From contig NZ_FNVF01000003.1 of the NCBI RefSeq assembly GCF_900107975.1, positions 315,155 to 379,154 of the forward strand: 64,000 bases of DNA, in the 5' to 3' direction. This stretch comes from Paenibacillus sp. UNC499MF (GTDB lineage Bacteria; Bacillota; Bacilli; Paenibacillales; NBRC-103111). Both the position numbers and the translations under genes were made by a program. Shown piece after piece: positions 26,182 through 35,156 of this stretch (position 1 is its first letter; each line of letters opens with the position of its first letter). The notes under the pieces were generated by a model. That model did not search any database. It saw only the letters and a list, made by a program, of their open reading frames with translations, and was not told where the DNA came from.

Positions 26182-27345
26182 TTAGTAGGTCTCCACTTGC
26201 TTCAAATAATTTTCATAGTTGCGGCGGATCTCTTCAAGAGAATCCCCGCCGAATTTCTCCATAAACGCCTGCGCGACTTCCCAGGCCACCACGTTCTCCA
26301 TGATGACGCCGGCAGCCGGCACGGCACACGTATCGGAGCGTTCCACTTGAGCCGTAAACGCTTCTTTCGTATCGATATCCACGCTTTGCAGCGGTTTGTA
26401 TAGAGTCGAGATCGGCTTCATGACGCCTCTTACGACAATCGGCTCGCCGGTCGTCATACCGCCTTCGAAACCGCCTGCGCGGTTGCTCGCCCGGCGGAAG
26501 CCCTTCTCGGGATCATACTGAATCTCGTCGTGCACGCTGGAGCCGCGCAGCTTGGCCGCTTCGAATCCGATTCCGATTTCGCAGCCTTTGAACGCCTGGA
26601 TAGACAGAACCGCCTGAGCGATCCGGCCGTCCAGCTTGCGGTCCCACTGCACGTGGCTGCCCAGTCCGACCGGAGCGCCTTCCACGATGACTTCCACGAT
26701 GCCGCCAAGCGTATCTCCGTCGGCCTTCGCCGCGTCGATAGCCGCGATCATCGCCGCTTCCGCTTCGGGGTCCGTCACTCGCACGGGAGACTGCTCCGTA
26801 ATCGCGATGAGCTCGTCGATCGGCAGCTGCGGAGATTTCGCCTCCACTTCGCCGATGCGCACCACGTGGCTCGCCAGCTTGATGCCGAACGCTTCCAGCA
26901 GCTGTCTCGCGACGGCGCCGCAAGCGACGCGCATCGTCGTCTCTCTGGCGCTGGAGCGTTCCAGGATGTTGCGGAGGTCGCGCTGGTTGTATTTCAACCC
27001 GCCGTTGAGATCAGCATGCCCCGGACGCGGCCGGTTAACCCGGCGCTTTCCTTCATCCGTATCCGGCTGCTCTTCTATATTCATAATGGAAGTCCAGTGC
27101 TTCCAGTCGTTATTCTCGACCACCAGGGCAATCGGCGCACCCGTCGTTCTGCCGTGACGCACGCCGCCGACAATGCTTGCGGTATCTTTCTCGATCTGCA
27201 TCCGGCGTCCGCGTCCGTGGCCTTTCTGCCTTCTATGTAATTGGAAATTCATCGCTTCAAAATCAATCGTTACATTACTCGGAAATCCTTCAATGATCGC
27301 AGTCAGCTGCGGACCATGCGTTTCCCCCGCCGTTAAGTATCTCAC
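26182..27345 (-). CDS. aroC: Chorismate synthase
   Basis: FMN-dependent last step of the shikimate pathway, called aroF in B. subtilis. The 387-aa protein starts [20 protein letters not shown], with [43 protein letters not shown] and [13 protein letters not shown], all family signatures. The start is GTG at 27345, 8 nt from AAGGGAG. It is the first gene of the supraoperon, behind the promoter at 27426-27454. Confidence 0.97.
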   Translation of the reverse strand: MRYLTAGETHGPQLTAIIEGFPSNVTIDFEAMNFQLHRRQKGHGRGRRMQIEKDTASIVGGVRHGRTTGAPIALVVENNDWKHWTSIMNIEEQPDTDEGKRRVNRPRPGHADLNGGLKYNQRDLRNILERSSARETTMRVACGAVARQLLEAFGIKLASHVVRIGEVEAKSPQLPIDELIAITEQSPVRVTDPEAEAAMIAAIDAAKADGDTLGGIVEVIVEGAPVGLGSHVQWDRKLDGRIAQAVLSIQAFKGCEIGIGFEAAKLRGSSVHDEIQYDPEKGFRRASNRAGGFEGGMTTGEPIVVRGVMKPISTLYKPLQSVDIDTKEAFTAQVERSDTCAVPAAGVIMENVVAWEVAQAFMEKFGGDSLEEIRRNYENYLKQVETY

Positions 27346-27425
27346 TACTCTTGCTCCCTTCTAATCCGTACAACTACGGTACCGACAAACACTTTAGCGC
27401 TTTCAAGTGCCTAAGTTTTTCTATC

Positions 27426-27454
27426 ATTATAGTATACCCCTATGCGTTTGACAA
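27426..27454 (-). promoter_or_regulatory. Sigma-A promoter of the aro-trp supraoperon
   Basis: TTGTCA (27449-27454), a 17-nt spacer and a perfect TATAAT (27426-27431) on the minus strand, about 80 nt before aroC. Confidence 0.8.
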
Positions 27455-27464
27455 CCGCGCGCAC

Positions 27465-27506
27465 AAAAAACACGCCCTGCGTACCCGTGGCACCAAAGCG
27501 TGTTTT
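27465..27506 (-). terminator. Terminator upstream of the aroC promoter
   Basis: Stem AAAACACGC / GCGTGTTTT with a 22-nt loop, ending in a T6 run on the minus strand. It ends transcription of the small gene at 27540. Confidence 0.75.
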
Positions 27507-27539
27507 ATCCGGTTTCCGCTATACCCCGATTTCCGATCG

Positions 27540-27704
27540 TCAGCCTCCGGCGGATTGCTTCTGCCAGGGACCGGACGGATCGGCCATCTTCGGGTCGTTC
27601 ATCATCCCGAGAATCTGCACGGAATCTATGCCTAGAATCTGTGCGCATTCCTGCATGGTGATAAAGCCCCGGCGATAAGCGGAAATAACTTTACGTTTAT
27701 CCAT
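27540..27704 (-). CDS. Small hypothetical protein with HTH-like segment
   Basis: 54-aa protein beginning MDKRKVISAYRRGFITMQEC; residues ~4-30 (basic helix, FITMQECAQILGID) look like a short helix-turn-helix. The C-terminus is Pro/Gly/Gln-rich. The start ATG at 27704 is 6 nt from AAGGAGG, better than the ATG ten codons upstream. It lies between cheR and aroC with its own terminator. I do not recognise a family. Confidence 0.6.
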   Translation of the reverse strand: MDKRKVISAYRRGFITMQECAQILGIDSVQILGMMNDPKMADPSGPWQKQSAGG

Positions 27705-27765
27705 TTGAGTCCTCCTTGAAAGACAGTACTCCAAGTATCGGTTTCAAAAGGAAAAGTTATACATC

Positions 27766-28545
27766 CTACCCCTTTTTCCGGTAAAAAAAGGTATCCGCTG
27801 GTTCGAGGTCGTACTGGGCCGGAGAAAAGATCTGCTCGGTGGAGCCGACGAACAAAATGCCGCCCGGTTTTAACGCTTTGGAAAATTTCTGGTACAGCCG
27901 GTGCTTCGCTTCTTCCGTAAAATAAATGATCACGTTGCGGCACACAATCAGATCGAAGCCGCTGTCGAAACGGTCCTCCAGCAAATTCTGTTTCTGGAAT
28001 TTCACCGCTTTCTTGAGTTCGTCGGAGACGTGGAAGCCGAGCTGTTCCTGCTTGAAATACGTTTTCACGTAGTGGGGCGGAACGTCTTTAAGCGATCTTT
28101 CCACATATATGCCGCGCCGCGCCTTTTCCAGCGCTCCTTCGTCAATATCGGTCGCAAGAATGGAGGCGTCACGCAAAGCGCCCATGTGGGACAAAATCAT
28201 CGCCAGCGTGTACGGCTCCTCGCCTGTCGAGCAGGCCGCGCTCCACACCTTCAAGTTACGGCTTGCGGTTCTCAGTTCCGGCAAAAATTTCTGTTCCATC
28301 ACTTCCCAGCGGTTCGGGTTGCGCCAAAATTCGGAGACATTAATGGTCATCCGGTCCAGAAATTCGTAGAAGAGTTCTTTATCCTTCGACATGGCCTCGA
28401 AATAGGCCGAGAAGGAGTTGTAGCCTTTTTTGATCCGCAGCGTCGTGAGGCGCCTTTTCATCTGAGCTTCTTTGTATAGTGCGAGATCTATCGATGTGAA
28501 CTCTTTGATTTTGCGGATAAATAACGGAAAATCGTCGTTTTCCAA
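27766..28545 (-). CDS. cheR: Chemotaxis protein methyltransferase CheR
   Basis: SAM-dependent methylation of glutamates on chemoreceptors. The 259-aa protein has the CheR N-domain (YKEAQMKRRLTTLR) and the catalytic domain with VWSAACSTGEEPYTLAMIL (SAM loop), ILATDIDEGAL and LIVCRNVIIYF. The likely start is TTG at 28545, 8 nt from AGAGGTGG; no ATG fits. B. subtilis has ndk-cheR-aroF at the same position. No other chemotaxis genes are in the window. Confidence 0.94.
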   Translation of the reverse strand: MENDDFPLFIRKIKEFTSIDLALYKEAQMKRRLTTLRIKKGYNSFSAYFEAMSKDKELFYEFLDRMTINVSEFWRNPNRWEVMEQKFLPELRTASRNLKVWSAACSTGEEPYTLAMILSHMGALRDASILATDIDEGALEKARRGIYVERSLKDVPPHYVKTYFKQEQLGFHVSDELKKAVKFQKQNLLEDRFDSGFDLIVCRNVIIYFTEEAKHRLYQKFSKALKPGGILFVGSTEQIFSPAQYDLEPADTFFYRKKG

Positions 28546-28611
28546 GTTGTATCCCACCTCTGATGTATTTGTCCAGGTGTTGATATTCCCTATCCCGGGC
28601 GGATTCTCCTG

Positions 28612-28653
28612 CAAAAAAGAAAAAGATATAGGCAAAAATGCCCATATCTTTTT
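28612..28653 (-). terminator. Terminator after ndk
   Basis: 10-bp stem AAAAAGATAT / ATATCTTTTT plus GGC/GCC with an A-T-rich loop and T-runs on both strands, so probably bidirectional. Confidence 0.8.
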
Positions 28654-28671
28654 CCCTAAGTTATGTCCGAT

Positions 28672-29115
28672 TTACAGCCAGCGGGATACGTCGCGCTTGT
28701 AATCCAAAATTTCTTCCGGCTTGAAGAAATGGTTGATCTCGCGCTCCGCGCTCTCCGGTGAATCCGAGCCGTGAATCAGGTTTAATCTCGTATGTAAGGC
28801 GAAGTCGCCGCGGATCGTTCCGGGAGCCGCTTCCAGCACGTTCGTTTTGCCGTTCAAAATGCGGGAAAGCGCAATCACCTGCTCGCCCTGCCAGACCATG
28901 GCAAATACGGGACCGGAAGTAATAAACTCAACGAGCGGTTCGAAGAAGTCTTTGCCTTTATGTTCGGCATAATGCTCTTCCGCCTGCTCTCTTGTCATCA
29001 GCATCAGTTTAGCGGCTACCAGCTGGAAGCCTTTCTGCTCCAGTCTCTTGACGATCTCTCCGATCAGTCCGCGCTGGACGCCGTCCGGTTTTACCATTAG
29101 AAAAGTTTTTTCCAT
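28672..29115 (-). CDS. ndk: Nucleoside diphosphate kinase
   Basis: Balances NTP pools by phosphate transfer through an active-site histidine. The 147-aa protein has [20 protein letters not shown] at the N-terminus and the catalytic [16 protein letters not shown] (His near 115). The start ATG at 29115 is 8 nt from TTGGAGG. A promoter candidate lies at 29154-29183 and a terminator follows the gene, so it is probably monocistronic. Confidence 0.97.
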   Translation of the reverse strand: MEKTFLMVKPDGVQRGLIGEIVKRLEQKGFQLVAAKLMLMTREQAEEHYAEHKGKDFFEPLVEFITSGPVFAMVWQGEQVIALSRILNGKTNVLEAAPGTIRGDFALHTRLNLIHGSDSPESAEREINHFFKPEEILDYKRDVSRWL

Positions 29116-29153
29116 GTAATCTGCCTCCAATTGGTAGAAAAGTAATCTCTCTT

Positions 29154-29183
29154 ACTGTACCACCGTTTCAGCAGCACGTACAA
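29154..29183 (-). promoter_or_regulatory. Candidate ndk promoter
   Basis: TTGTAC (29178-29183), an 18-nt spacer and TACAGT (29154-29159) preceded by TGG, an extended -10. Confidence 0.45.
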
Positions 29184-29239
29184 TGAACAATTGCACACAT
29201 TCGCGAAACCGGAGACCCGCCGGGCCGATATAAGGTAAA

Positions 29240-30214
29240 TTAGTGCGTTCGGTTGCCGATAAAATGGGCGACCTGAATGAGATCCTGCTTGGCCCGGATA
29301 TTAGGAAGCGTATCCAGAGCCGCAATGGCTTTTGCGATATAGCGGTCGGCAAGGGCGCTGGATTTCTCGATCCCTCCGCTCCCGCGGATCATGTCCAGGA
29401 CGCGGCTGACGTCCGTCTGCCCGTCCGCTTTCTGTATCCGGTCGATCTCGCTCAGAATCGGAGCCCGCAGCTTCTCCTCCTGCAGGGCGAAAATAACGGG
29501 CAGTGTAATATTGCCCTGTTTGATATCGCTTCCCGGAGGCTTGCCGATCTCCTTCTCGGTGCCGCACAGGTCCAGGATGTCGTCCCGGATCTGGAAAGCG
29601 AGCCCCACGTTGTAGCCGAATGCATACAGCCGGTTGGATACGTATTCGTCGGCTCCCGCCACCATAGCTCCGAGCTGGCAGGAAATCGCGATAAGAAGAG
29701 CCGTCTTCCGCTTGATGCGGAGAAGATAATCGCGAAGCGTCTGCTCCGTATGGAAGAAGAAACGGATCTGTTCCATTTCGCCGATGGACATTTCCACCAG
29801 CGCTTTCGACAGGATCATATGGACACGCGGATCTTCCAGTCTGGCGGCAATCTCAAGCCCCTTGGCAAAAATAAAATCTCCGGTATACATCGCAATCCGG
29901 TTGTCCCATCTGGACTTTACGGTATCCTGGCCCCTCCGGGTGTCCGCATCGTCGATCACATCGTCGTGAACGAGCGAAGCCGAGTGGAAAAGCTCCAGCG
30001 GCACCGCTATCATTTTCAGCCGCTCGATATCATAGGTTCCGAATTCCCCGCCCAACAGGACAAGAACAGGCCGGATTCTTTTGCCCCCGGCCTTTAGCAG
30101 ATGCATGGACGTTTCCGTCAATAACGCGTGGTCGGTCTGCAGGTTAGCTTCCAGTTCCCGCTCGATGGCGCCCACGTCTTTTTTCTTGCGCACGTATATG
30201 TTAAGAATTTTCAT
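29240..30214 (-). CDS. hepT: Heptaprenyl diphosphate synthase component II
   Basis: Catalytic subunit that elongates FPP to the C35 side chain of menaquinone. The 324-aa trans-prenyltransferase has GGKRIRPVLVLLGG, the first Asp-rich motif DDVIDDADTRRG and the second AFQIRDDILD. The start ATG overlaps the mqnA stop (ATGA). The regulatory partner HepS is encoded at 33295, with menG, ubiA, ubiX and mqnA between them. Confidence 0.95.
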   Translation of the reverse strand: MKILNIYVRKKKDVGAIERELEANLQTDHALLTETSMHLLKAGGKRIRPVLVLLGGEFGTYDIERLKMIAVPLELFHSASLVHDDVIDDADTRRGQDTVKSRWDNRIAMYTGDFIFAKGLEIAARLEDPRVHMILSKALVEMSIGEMEQIRFFFHTEQTLRDYLLRIKRKTALLIAISCQLGAMVAGADEYVSNRLYAFGYNVGLAFQIRDDILDLCGTEKEIGKPPGSDIKQGNITLPVIFALQEEKLRAPILSEIDRIQKADGQTDVSRVLDMIRGSGGIEKSSALADRYIAKAIAALDTLPNIRAKQDLIQVAHFIGNRTH

Positions 30215-31074
30215 TCCGTCACCCGCACCCTCGTATTATCGGACCAGATCTGGATGGAGACCTCTTCCGGTAAAAAACCAAGCTCCCAAGCATAGCGGTA
30301 ATACAGTTCGAGACCGCTCCACTGCTCGGGACCGAATTCGTAGCAAAGATTTCTGAAATAATGTTCCCAGTAAGATTCCGAACCGCCGATTTTGAGGACG
30401 GCTTCATTAATAACGCCCGTAAGGTCCTCCAGCGACTTGCGTTTGCTTTCCACAAAACCGTCAAAGATGCTTTTAACCAGCTCCGGAGACCGCTCGATGG
30501 TATCTTTACGGACGGCCCATACGGCAAAAGACATCCAATGGCCGGTCCATTCCTTCCATTCTTGCCCGAGGTCGGTTACCATATACCCGCTGTCCTGCCA
30601 GCCGGCTTTGATGGCATGGTCGCCGATCAGGAGCGCCGCGTCGTTGTCTTTCATCATATCTTCCAGCACGGGCGGAGCATAACTGTAGGTCGGATTGCCG
30701 CCGTATTTTTTGTTCATGATGATTTTCAGCAGGTTCGTCGTCGTAGCGGACGTGGTCGGAAGGGCAAATTTTCCGTTTTTCAATTGTTCCAGCGGTTTTT
30801 TATGAAATAGCAGCAGTGAATTCACATAGCCGTAAGCACTGACCGACAAGTCGGGAAACAGGACGTAATCCCGGAAGTTTTCCCCGTAAGAAAACGAAGA
30901 GATAGCGCTCATATCGATCTCTCCGGCAGCCAGAGCCCGGTTCAATCCGGTCGGAACCTGACTTACGAATTCAACTGAATTTGCCAACTTCTGCACCGGA
31001 AAATGGTAAAACACAGGCCAAGCGTTCGTAAATTCAATTCTCCCGATGCGCAGTTTCTTCTCTGTTGTCGTCAT
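30211..31074 (-). CDS. mqnA: MqnA-type chorismate dehydratase (futalosine menaquinone pathway)
   Basis: 287-aa periplasmic-binding-fold enzyme of the MqnA/MqnD family. It begins RIGRIEFTNAWPVFYHFP, typical of MqnA (GxVxYLNxxP-like), with a later TSATTTNLLKIIM segment and GDHAIKA. MqnA removes water from chorismate to give 3-enolpyruvylbenzoate, the first futalosine step. The start ATG at 31074 follows GGGGAG; it overlaps ubiX by 41 nt and hepT by 4 nt. MqnD is a less likely alternative. Confidence 0.83.
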   Translation of the reverse strand: MTTTEKKLRIGRIEFTNAWPVFYHFPVQKLANSVEFVSQVPTGLNRALAAGEIDMSAISSFSYGENFRDYVLFPDLSVSAYGYVNSLLLFHKKPLEQLKNGKFALPTTSATTTNLLKIIMNKKYGGNPTYSYAPPVLEDMMKDNDAALLIGDHAIKAGWQDSGYMVTDLGQEWKEWTGHWMSFAVWAVRKDTIERSPELVKSIFDGFVESKRKSLEDLTGVINEAVLKIGGSESYWEHYFRNLCYEFGPEQWSGLELYYRYAWELGFLPEEVSIQIWSDNTRVRVTE

Positions 31075-31669
31075 TGCCTTCTCCCCATCTTCTGAACAAT
31101 TCATGATCCAAATCCATGTTGTCTAGTACCTTCCCCACGAGAAAGGCAACGATGTCTTCCAATGTCTCCGGCTTCTGATAGAAGGCCGGCATGGCCGGAA
31201 TCAGCTTCACGCCCATTTTGGCAAGGACGAGCATGTTCTCCAAATGAATGGCATGCAGAGGCGTCTCCCTGGGAACCAGAATGAGCCTGCGTCCCTCTTT
31301 CAGCATTACGTCCGCGGCACGCTCCAGAAGATTGTCCGAAGCTCCGCGGGAAATTCCCGCCAAGGTCCCCATCGAACACGGCATAACCACCATGCCCTCT
31401 GTCCGGAACGAGCCGCTTGCTATCCCGGCTCCGATGTCTTGAAGCGGATAATATTCATACGTACCCGGGAAACCGCCAAAGTGAGCTTCCAGTGTTTCTT
31501 TGCGCTTGGCAGCCGCCCAATCCAGTTCCTCATGAAGCACCCGCCAGCCGGCATCCGTAATGACCAGATGGACGGGAACGCCTCTTTTCAGAAGTTCCTT
31601 AACGAGCGTCACCCCGTAAATCGCGCCGCTTGCCCCCGTAATTCCGACGACCCAGCCGCGTTTCTTCAT
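31034..31669 (-). CDS. ubiX: UbiX-type flavin prenyltransferase
   Basis: 211-aa flavoprotein of the UbiX/Pad1 family that makes prenyl-FMN for UbiD-type decarboxylases. It begins WVVGITGASGAIYGVTLVKE (FMN loop), has VMPCSMGTLAGISRGASDNL and RLILVPRETPLHAIHLENML. In futalosine-type menaquinone synthesis a UbiX-like protein supports decarboxylation of the naphthoate ring. It overlaps ubiA by 4 nt and mqnA by 41 nt, so one tightly coupled unit. Confidence 0.92.
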   Translation of the reverse strand: MKKRGWVVGITGASGAIYGVTLVKELLKRGVPVHLVITDAGWRVLHEELDWAAAKRKETLEAHFGGFPGTYEYYPLQDIGAGIASGSFRTEGMVVMPCSMGTLAGISRGASDNLLERAADVMLKEGRRLILVPRETPLHAIHLENMLVLAKMGVKLIPAMPAFYQKPETLEDIVAFLVGKVLDNMDLDHELFRRWGEGNDDNREETAHREN

Positions 31670-32550
31670 CGGAACGTATCCACCAGTACATCCACCAGCG
31701 TGAAGACGAATACAACCATACTGAGTATCCCGTTCATGGTGAAAAATGCCGTATTCAGCTTAGACAAATCCGTCGGCGAAACGAGACGGTGCTCGTAAAA
31801 CAAAATGATGTACGCGATAATGATGCCGACGAGATACCACCAGCTGAGGTTTGTCATAAAAAAGATCGAGATAAGACCTACGGCGGTCAGCGTGTGAAGA
31901 ACGCGCGCCGTAATCAGCGCCGCCGGAATACCAAAGCGGCTCGGATAGGAATGCAGACCTTCCTCCCGGTCAAATTCCACGTCCTGGCAGGCGTAAAGCA
32001 GGTCGAACCCGGCACTCCACATCGCTACGGTAATGAACAGGATAAGTGCGGCCGGCGTGATTCCTCCGGTAATCGCCACCCATCCGCCGAGCGGAGCGAG
32101 GCCCAGGGTAATGCCGAGGACAAAATGACACGCCCACGTAAAACGTTTGGTGTACGAATAAAAGACAAGAAAAAAGGCCGCAACCGGTAGCAGGTAAACG
32201 GACAGCATGTTCAGGTGGTAGGCTGACCAGAAAAGCAGCAGGAATGAAAGGATAATAAATATCGTCACTTCCGCGACTGAAATCAGGCCCGCCGGGATCG
32301 CCCGGTTTGCCGTCCGCGGGTTTTTCTTGTCGTACTTCTTGTCGATGACCCGGTTCAGGGACATCGCGGCCGTGCGGGCGCCGATCATCGCAAGCGTGAT
32401 CCACATGATCTGCGTCCACCTCGGCAGGTGCCCCGTTTCCACAACGGCTCCAAGAATGGAGCCCATATAAGCGAAAGGTAGGGCGAAAAGGGAATGTTCG
32501 AATTTGATCATTTCCAGGAAAATTTTCGTTTTATGAATGAGTTGTCGCAT
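31666..32550 (-). CDS. ubiA: UbiA-family prenyltransferase (MqnP-like)
   Basis: 294-aa polytopic membrane protein. The first Asp-rich motif is NRVIDKKYDKKNPRTANR (about residues 68-85) and the second is DLLYACQDVEFDREEGLHS. About eight hydrophobic helices are visible. It attaches a polyprenyl chain to an aromatic acid. The context (mqnA, ubiX, menG, hepS/hepT) fits a futalosine-derived naphthoate rather than 4-hydroxybenzoate. It overlaps menG by 20 nt. Confidence 0.92.
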   Translation of the reverse strand: MRQLIHKTKIFLEMIKFEHSLFALPFAYMGSILGAVVETGHLPRWTQIMWITLAMIGARTAAMSLNRVIDKKYDKKNPRTANRAIPAGLISVAEVTIFIILSFLLLFWSAYHLNMLSVYLLPVAAFFLVFYSYTKRFTWACHFVLGITLGLAPLGGWVAITGGITPAALILFITVAMWSAGFDLLYACQDVEFDREEGLHSYPSRFGIPAALITARVLHTLTAVGLISIFFMTNLSWWYLVGIIIAYIILFYEHRLVSPTDLSKLNTAFFTMNGILSMVVFVFTLVDVLVDTFR

Positions 32551-33280
32551 CTGTCTTACTCTCCTGACTCGAATTCCCTTTGACGCCTATATGAAGCGCC
32601 GCAATTCCTCCGGTCAGAGGGTAAGCTTCGACTTTGTGAAGCCCCGTTCCGCGAAAAATTTCGGCAAGCTGTTTATAGTCAGGGAAACTGATTAGCGATT
32701 CCGGAAGCCATCTGTACTGCTCGTAAGACTTGGCAATCAATTTGCCGAGCACCGGAAGCACTTTCTGAAAATAAAAATAATACAAAGCTTTAAAAGGCCG
32801 CCAAGTGGGCTTGGACAGCTCAAGAGAAACGACAAGCCCGCCCGGTTTCACGACGCGCTGCATTTCACGCAGCACCTGCTCCACGTCCGGCACGTTCCGA
32901 AGCGCGAACCCGATGGTGGCATAGTCGAAAGTGTTATCGTCGAAAGGGAGGCTCATGGCATTGCCGTGCACGAGGCGGATCTGGCTGTCCAGCCCTTCTT
33001 CACGAATTTTGCCCGCACCGTAATCGAGCATGTTCTGGCTGAAATCCAGCCCGATCATTTGCCCGGTGCCGCTTGCCTTCGCCATGGAGATCGTCCAGTC
33101 GCAGGTGCCGCAGCAAATATCGATGGCGGTCGAGCCCGGCTTTACGTTCATTTTGGCCATCGTAAATTTCCGCCAGGCCTTGTGCCTGCGGAAGCTTAGG
33201 ATACTGTTCATTTTGTCGTATTTGGGCGCGATACTTTCAAACACGGAATGAACAAATTGTTCTTTCGTTTTGCCTTGCAC
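32531..33280 (-). CDS. menG: Demethylmenaquinone methyltransferase
   Basis: Last step of menaquinone synthesis: C-methylation of demethylmenaquinone. The 249-aa SAM enzyme has KYDKMNSILSFRRHKAWRKF, AIDICCGTCDWTISMAKASG (SAM loop), FALRNVPDVEQVLREMQRVV and YEQYRWLPESLISFP, typical of UbiE/MenG. The start is GTG at 33280 (QGKTKEQFVHSVFE), 8 nt from AGGTGG; a GTG four codons upstream lies within the SD. It follows hepS closely. Confidence 0.95.
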   Translation of the reverse strand: MQGKTKEQFVHSVFESIAPKYDKMNSILSFRRHKAWRKFTMAKMNVKPGSTAIDICCGTCDWTISMAKASGTGQMIGLDFSQNMLDYGAGKIREEGLDSQIRLVHGNAMSLPFDDNTFDYATIGFALRNVPDVEQVLREMQRVVKPGGLVVSLELSKPTWRPFKALYYFYFQKVLPVLGKLIAKSYEQYRWLPESLISFPDYKQLAEIFRGTGLHKVEAYPLTGGIAALHIGVKGNSSQESKTDATTHS

Positions 33281-33294
33281 GGCTTTCCCCACCT

Positions 33295-34158
33295 TTATCT
33301 CTCTTCCAGTAACCTGGTTTTGGAAATGAAACGAAAAAATGGCTCGCCAATGTGAAACAGTTCACTTGCGAGCTTGTCCGAATCAAGCTGCTTTACTTTC
33401 GCTTCAAGCTGTTGAAGCTGGGCCGCAAGCAGGTTGTACAATTGGGACGGCACGTTGTATTTGTGAATTAGCGCTTTGAGTTTAACCGGATCCTGCTCCT
33501 GAGCTTCGAGCAGCTTGCGCTCTTCTTTGGAGCCGTTCTGGATAATGTGCCAGTAGCCCCAGCTCCCGTGAAAATCCTGAAGAGACTCCGAACGGAAAAT
33601 TTCCTTGAAAATCACTTCGCAGCGGGTAAACGCTTCGAGAATTTCAGGCCAGGCGCGGCGGTTTACTTCTTCCATTAGTCCCCCGAACGACTTGAACAGG
33701 TGTGACTTGATATCTACGGACTGCCTCACGTAGTCCTCCGCCGTGACTTTAAGATGCTTCATCGTCACATACAGATTCGTTTTGAGCCGGTTGAGCTCGC
33801 AGATGGCCGTGGACAGCCGTTTGATCAGATCAATTTGACCCGCCTGCGAAAGCAGGTGGTAAAAACGCGAGCTGAAATAATCGCCGGCCAGCACTTTCAG
33901 CTGACGGGATCTGGCGGCTTTCTTCTCTTTCACCTCATTAGAAACCGTTACCTCGTCATGCGTATCGAGTCCCATCTGGACAAGCGAAGTGACGAGCGCA
34001 AACAATTCGGACGAAGGGTTAAGCCGGGAATCCCTGCTCAAAAAAGCATACAGAAGCTGCGCCCGGAAGTTCGGGAAATCAGGCAGATCCGTATGCTGGC
34101 GGATCATGTCATAATCCGTATATTGTTTAGCGATCTCAGGGATCCGATATGGGTTCAT
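33295..34158 (-). CDS. hepS: Heptaprenyl diphosphate synthase component I
   Basis: 287-aa non-catalytic subunit of the C35 prenyl synthase, partner of HepT. It is helical, with LLYAFLSRDSRLNPSSELFA and DTHDEVTVSNE in the first third and LAGDYFSSRFYHLLSQAGQI, the family core. Divergence is normal in this family. First gene of the hepS-menG-ubiA-ubiX-mqnA-hepT unit, behind the promoter at 34206-34236. The start ATG is 7 nt from GGAGG. Confidence 0.88.
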   Translation of the reverse strand: MNPYRIPEIAKQYTDYDMIRQHTDLPDFPNFRAQLLYAFLSRDSRLNPSSELFALVTSLVQMGLDTHDEVTVSNEVKEKKAARSRQLKVLAGDYFSSRFYHLLSQAGQIDLIKRLSTAICELNRLKTNLYVTMKHLKVTAEDYVRQSVDIKSHLFKSFGGLMEEVNRRAWPEILEAFTRCEVIFKEIFRSESLQDFHGSWGYWHIIQNGSKEERKLLEAQEQDPVKLKALIHKYNVPSQLYNLLAAQLQQLEAKVKQLDSDKLASELFHIGEPFFRFISKTRLLEER

Positions 34159-34205
34159 ACAAAAGCCTCCGTACGTGTGCCAGTTTCATAGATCGTATCT
34201 AAGTA

Positions 34206-34236
34206 ATTATAGCATAACCTTTTGAGCGGCGCACAA
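34206..34236 (-). promoter_or_regulatory. Promoter of the menaquinone cluster
   Basis: Perfect TATAAT (34206-34211) with extended -10 TGC; TTGTGC 19 nt upstream (34231-34236). Confidence 0.65.
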
Positions 34237-34240
34237 GCAA

Positions 34241-34774
34241 TTATTCTGGAAAGTGCTGCTGCCATTTCTTTGTAAAGGTGAGAAGAAATCTGCGCTGAAG
34301 CTCGGCAGCCACCTTGTCTTCTCCGTCGGTTCCTTTCAGGGAGGACAATGCCTTCGCCTCCGTGCGGGCGGCTTCCATCGCCATAACGAGCTGCGGGCCT
34401 TTATCGGCCGGCTTCGCGCCGTATTCCACAACCCTGACGAGTACCCGGCTAATGTTGGAGGTGCGTAGCAGGGACGACTGCGTGATCCGCAGCAGATCCC
34501 CGTAAACGACTCTCTTCTCCGCCGTTCCCGGCATGAGCAGGTCCAGCGACAGAATGGAATGGGTAAGCTCCACTTTGCGCACGCGAAGCTGAAGCGGCAG
34601 ACCGTTTACGTAATCGGGCAGGTTGGCCTCCGTCAATTCCGGACCGGAGATGCTTCTCCAGGCGTCGGAGCCTTGGCCGCCGTTCTTTCTGTCGAGAAAC
34701 GGGACGAACGCCATAGCGAGCACAACGGCCGCCGACAGACCGGCTATCGTCAACAGACGGGCAATTTTGTTCAT
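34241..34774 (-). CDS. Hypothetical membrane-anchored exported protein
   Basis: 177-aa protein with an N-terminal signal anchor (LLTIAGLSAAVVLAMAFVPF), then a soluble outside domain of mixed strands and helices (LRVRKVELTHSILSLDLLMP) and a Lys/Gln-rich C-terminus. No known domain is recognised. It lies between mtrB and the hepS promoter on the same strand and has no clear promoter of its own; the mtrB terminator precedes it. The start ATG is 12 nt from AGGAGG. Confidence 0.6.
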   Translation of the reverse strand: MNKIARLLTIAGLSAAVVLAMAFVPFLDRKNGGQGSDAWRSISGPELTEANLPDYVNGLPLQLRVRKVELTHSILSLDLLMPGTAEKRVVYGDLLRITQSSLLRTSNISRVLVRVVEYGAKPADKGPQLVMAMEAARTEAKALSSLKGTDGEDKVAAELQRRFLLTFTKKWQQHFPE

Positions 34775-34814
34775 CGTACAAGGGCACCTCCTGTCTATAT
34801 CCCATTGTACAATG

Positions 34815-34838
34815 AAAAAAAGCAGGCTATGCCTGCCG
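34815..34838 (-). terminator. Terminator after mtrB
   Basis: 6-bp perfect GC-rich stem GCAGGC / GCCTGC with a 3-nt loop, then seven T residues on the minus strand. Confidence 0.85.
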
Positions 34839-34845
34839 ACGCAAA

Positions 34846-35067
34846 TTATTGTTCGGTTTCGATGTTGCCGAACTTCGTCATGATCAGCGCCTTGCCGCGG
34901 ACTTTCACCGCCGAAGTGTGTTCCGTGAACTGGGCGATCATAACCTCGCCTTTGTCCAGCTTTTCGGTATGATGAAAGCGCGTGTCGTGTCCTCTTGTCA
35001 GGCCGATCACATGTACGCCGTTTTCCTTGGCCTTAATAATAAAATAATCTCCCTGTGTCTGATCCAT
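34846..35067 (-). CDS. mtrB: trp RNA-binding attenuation protein TRAP
   Basis: 73-aa TRAP. It is very close to the B. subtilis protein: [46 protein letters not shown]. The Lys-Lys-Arg RNA-contact residues (LDKGE, VKVRG) and the Thr-rich Trp-binding loops are present. Eleven subunits form a ring that, with Trp bound, grips (G/U)AG triplets; the site is in this window at 24633-24685. mtrA (folE), its operon partner in B. subtilis, is absent. A candidate promoter lies at 35124-35153. Confidence 0.97.
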   Translation of the reverse strand: MDQTQGDYFIIKAKENGVHVIGLTRGHDTRFHHTEKLDKGEVMIAQFTEHTSAVKVRGKALIMTKFGNIETEQ

Positions 35068-35123
35068 AAATCGGTACCCCCTTCTATCCGTGCTGCTTAT
35101 CCGTCGTATATTACTTACAATTT

Positions 35124-35153
35124 ATCATGCTTTAAAAAGAAGCCGCCTGTCAA
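35124..35153 (-). promoter_or_regulatory. Candidate mtrB promoter
   Basis: TTGACA (35148-35153), an 18-nt spacer and CATGAT (35124-35129), between the sugar dehydrogenase gene and mtrB. Confidence 0.5.
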
Positions 35154-35156
35154 CCC

